A DNA stretch of 64,000 bases from Streptomyces sp. A1136 (GTDB lineage Bacteria > Actinomycetota > Actinomycetes > Streptomycetales > Streptomycetaceae): positions 1 through 64,000 of the forward strand of contig NZ_SSBJ01000007.1 in NCBI RefSeq assembly GCF_004795055.1, read 5' to 3'. Under the pieces are notes generated by a model. It did no database searches and was not told the DNA's origin. It saw only the letters and a program-made list of their open reading frames with translations. Below, piece by piece: positions 64,000 to 64,000 of the stretch. Position 1 is the first letter of the stretch. The number at the start of each line of letters is the position of its first letter. A program made the translations under genes and the position numbers.

Positions 64000-64000
64000 C

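Overview
High GC, GTG and TTG starts, strong G/C third positions, and gene families such as SigK/RskA, MsiK-type sugar ABC operons without their own ATPase, CobF and monomeric isocitrate dehydrogenase point to a Streptomyces (or close actinomycete) chromosome. No phage, transposase, plasmid, CRISPR or rRNA sequence was seen. There is one tRNA (Pro-GGG). The genes look like native chromosomal sequence; five convergent pairs overlap at their 3' ends and many polycistronic genes are joined by ATGA/GTGA overlaps.

Layout. 0-6 kb: start of ctaD (cytochrome c oxidase I), an M50 site-2 protease with CBS domains, two exported lipoproteins, and a two-gene electron-transfer module (ferric-reductase-like membrane protein plus NuoF-like flavoprotein with a C-terminal ferredoxin). 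6.6-11 kb: a PucR/CdaR-type regulator, a sigma factor with a C-terminal zinc-finger motif, and a DUF1996/DUF4142 pair. 11-18.4 kb: exported S33 peptidase, TetR/SDR divergent pair with three perfect operators, thioesterase-MFS pair, and a FadH-type dienoyl-CoA reductase. 18.6-31 kb: glycan foraging (GH38 alpha-mannosidase with its ABC importer, GH27 alpha-galactosidase with a lectin domain, GH89 alpha-N-acetylglucosaminidase), interrupted by a TetR-dehydratase pair. 31-38 kb: a sulfite-oxidase-fold membrane protein with an esterase, a P450, and a divergent unit of acyl-CoA hydratase versus MarR-isochorismatase-like hydrolase. 38-43 kb: STAS/ATPase anti-sigma pair, tRNA-Pro, DUF309, VOC protein, and lutABC. 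43-50 kb: cobF, a class-V aminotransferase, a GH71 alpha-glucanase-like protein, monomeric IDH and a DUF805 protein. 60-64 kb: sigK-rskA, corA, a TOBE-domain regulator and a truncated LysR gene.

The most interesting part is 50.2-59.2 kb. A two-component system sits among an NAD-dependent sugar epimerase with a zinc-ribbon-like insert, a polyprenyl-phosphate-type glycosyltransferase, a DUF2064 protein, a methyltransferase, a cytochrome b/molybdopterin oxidoreductase operon and a GT87-type membrane mannosyltransferase. A 16-bp element is repeated exactly in front of two of these operons, in each case 45 bases upstream of the start codon and 33 bases upstream of a -10-like hexamer. This suggests that envelope-glycan and redox genes form one regulon, possibly controlled by the two-component system. 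The regulator assignment and the pathway product are inferences.

How genes work together: the GH38 operon imports and trims mannosides, while GH27/GH89, GH71 and the GH46 chitosanase would act outside the cell on galactosides, alpha-GlcNAc glycans, alpha-glucan and chitosan. lutABC oxidises lactate. SigK/RskA and the STAS/ATPase pair are two separate sigma-control modules. Two molybdopterin enzymes and one molybdate-type TOBE regulator occur in the window, without a modABC transporter beside them.
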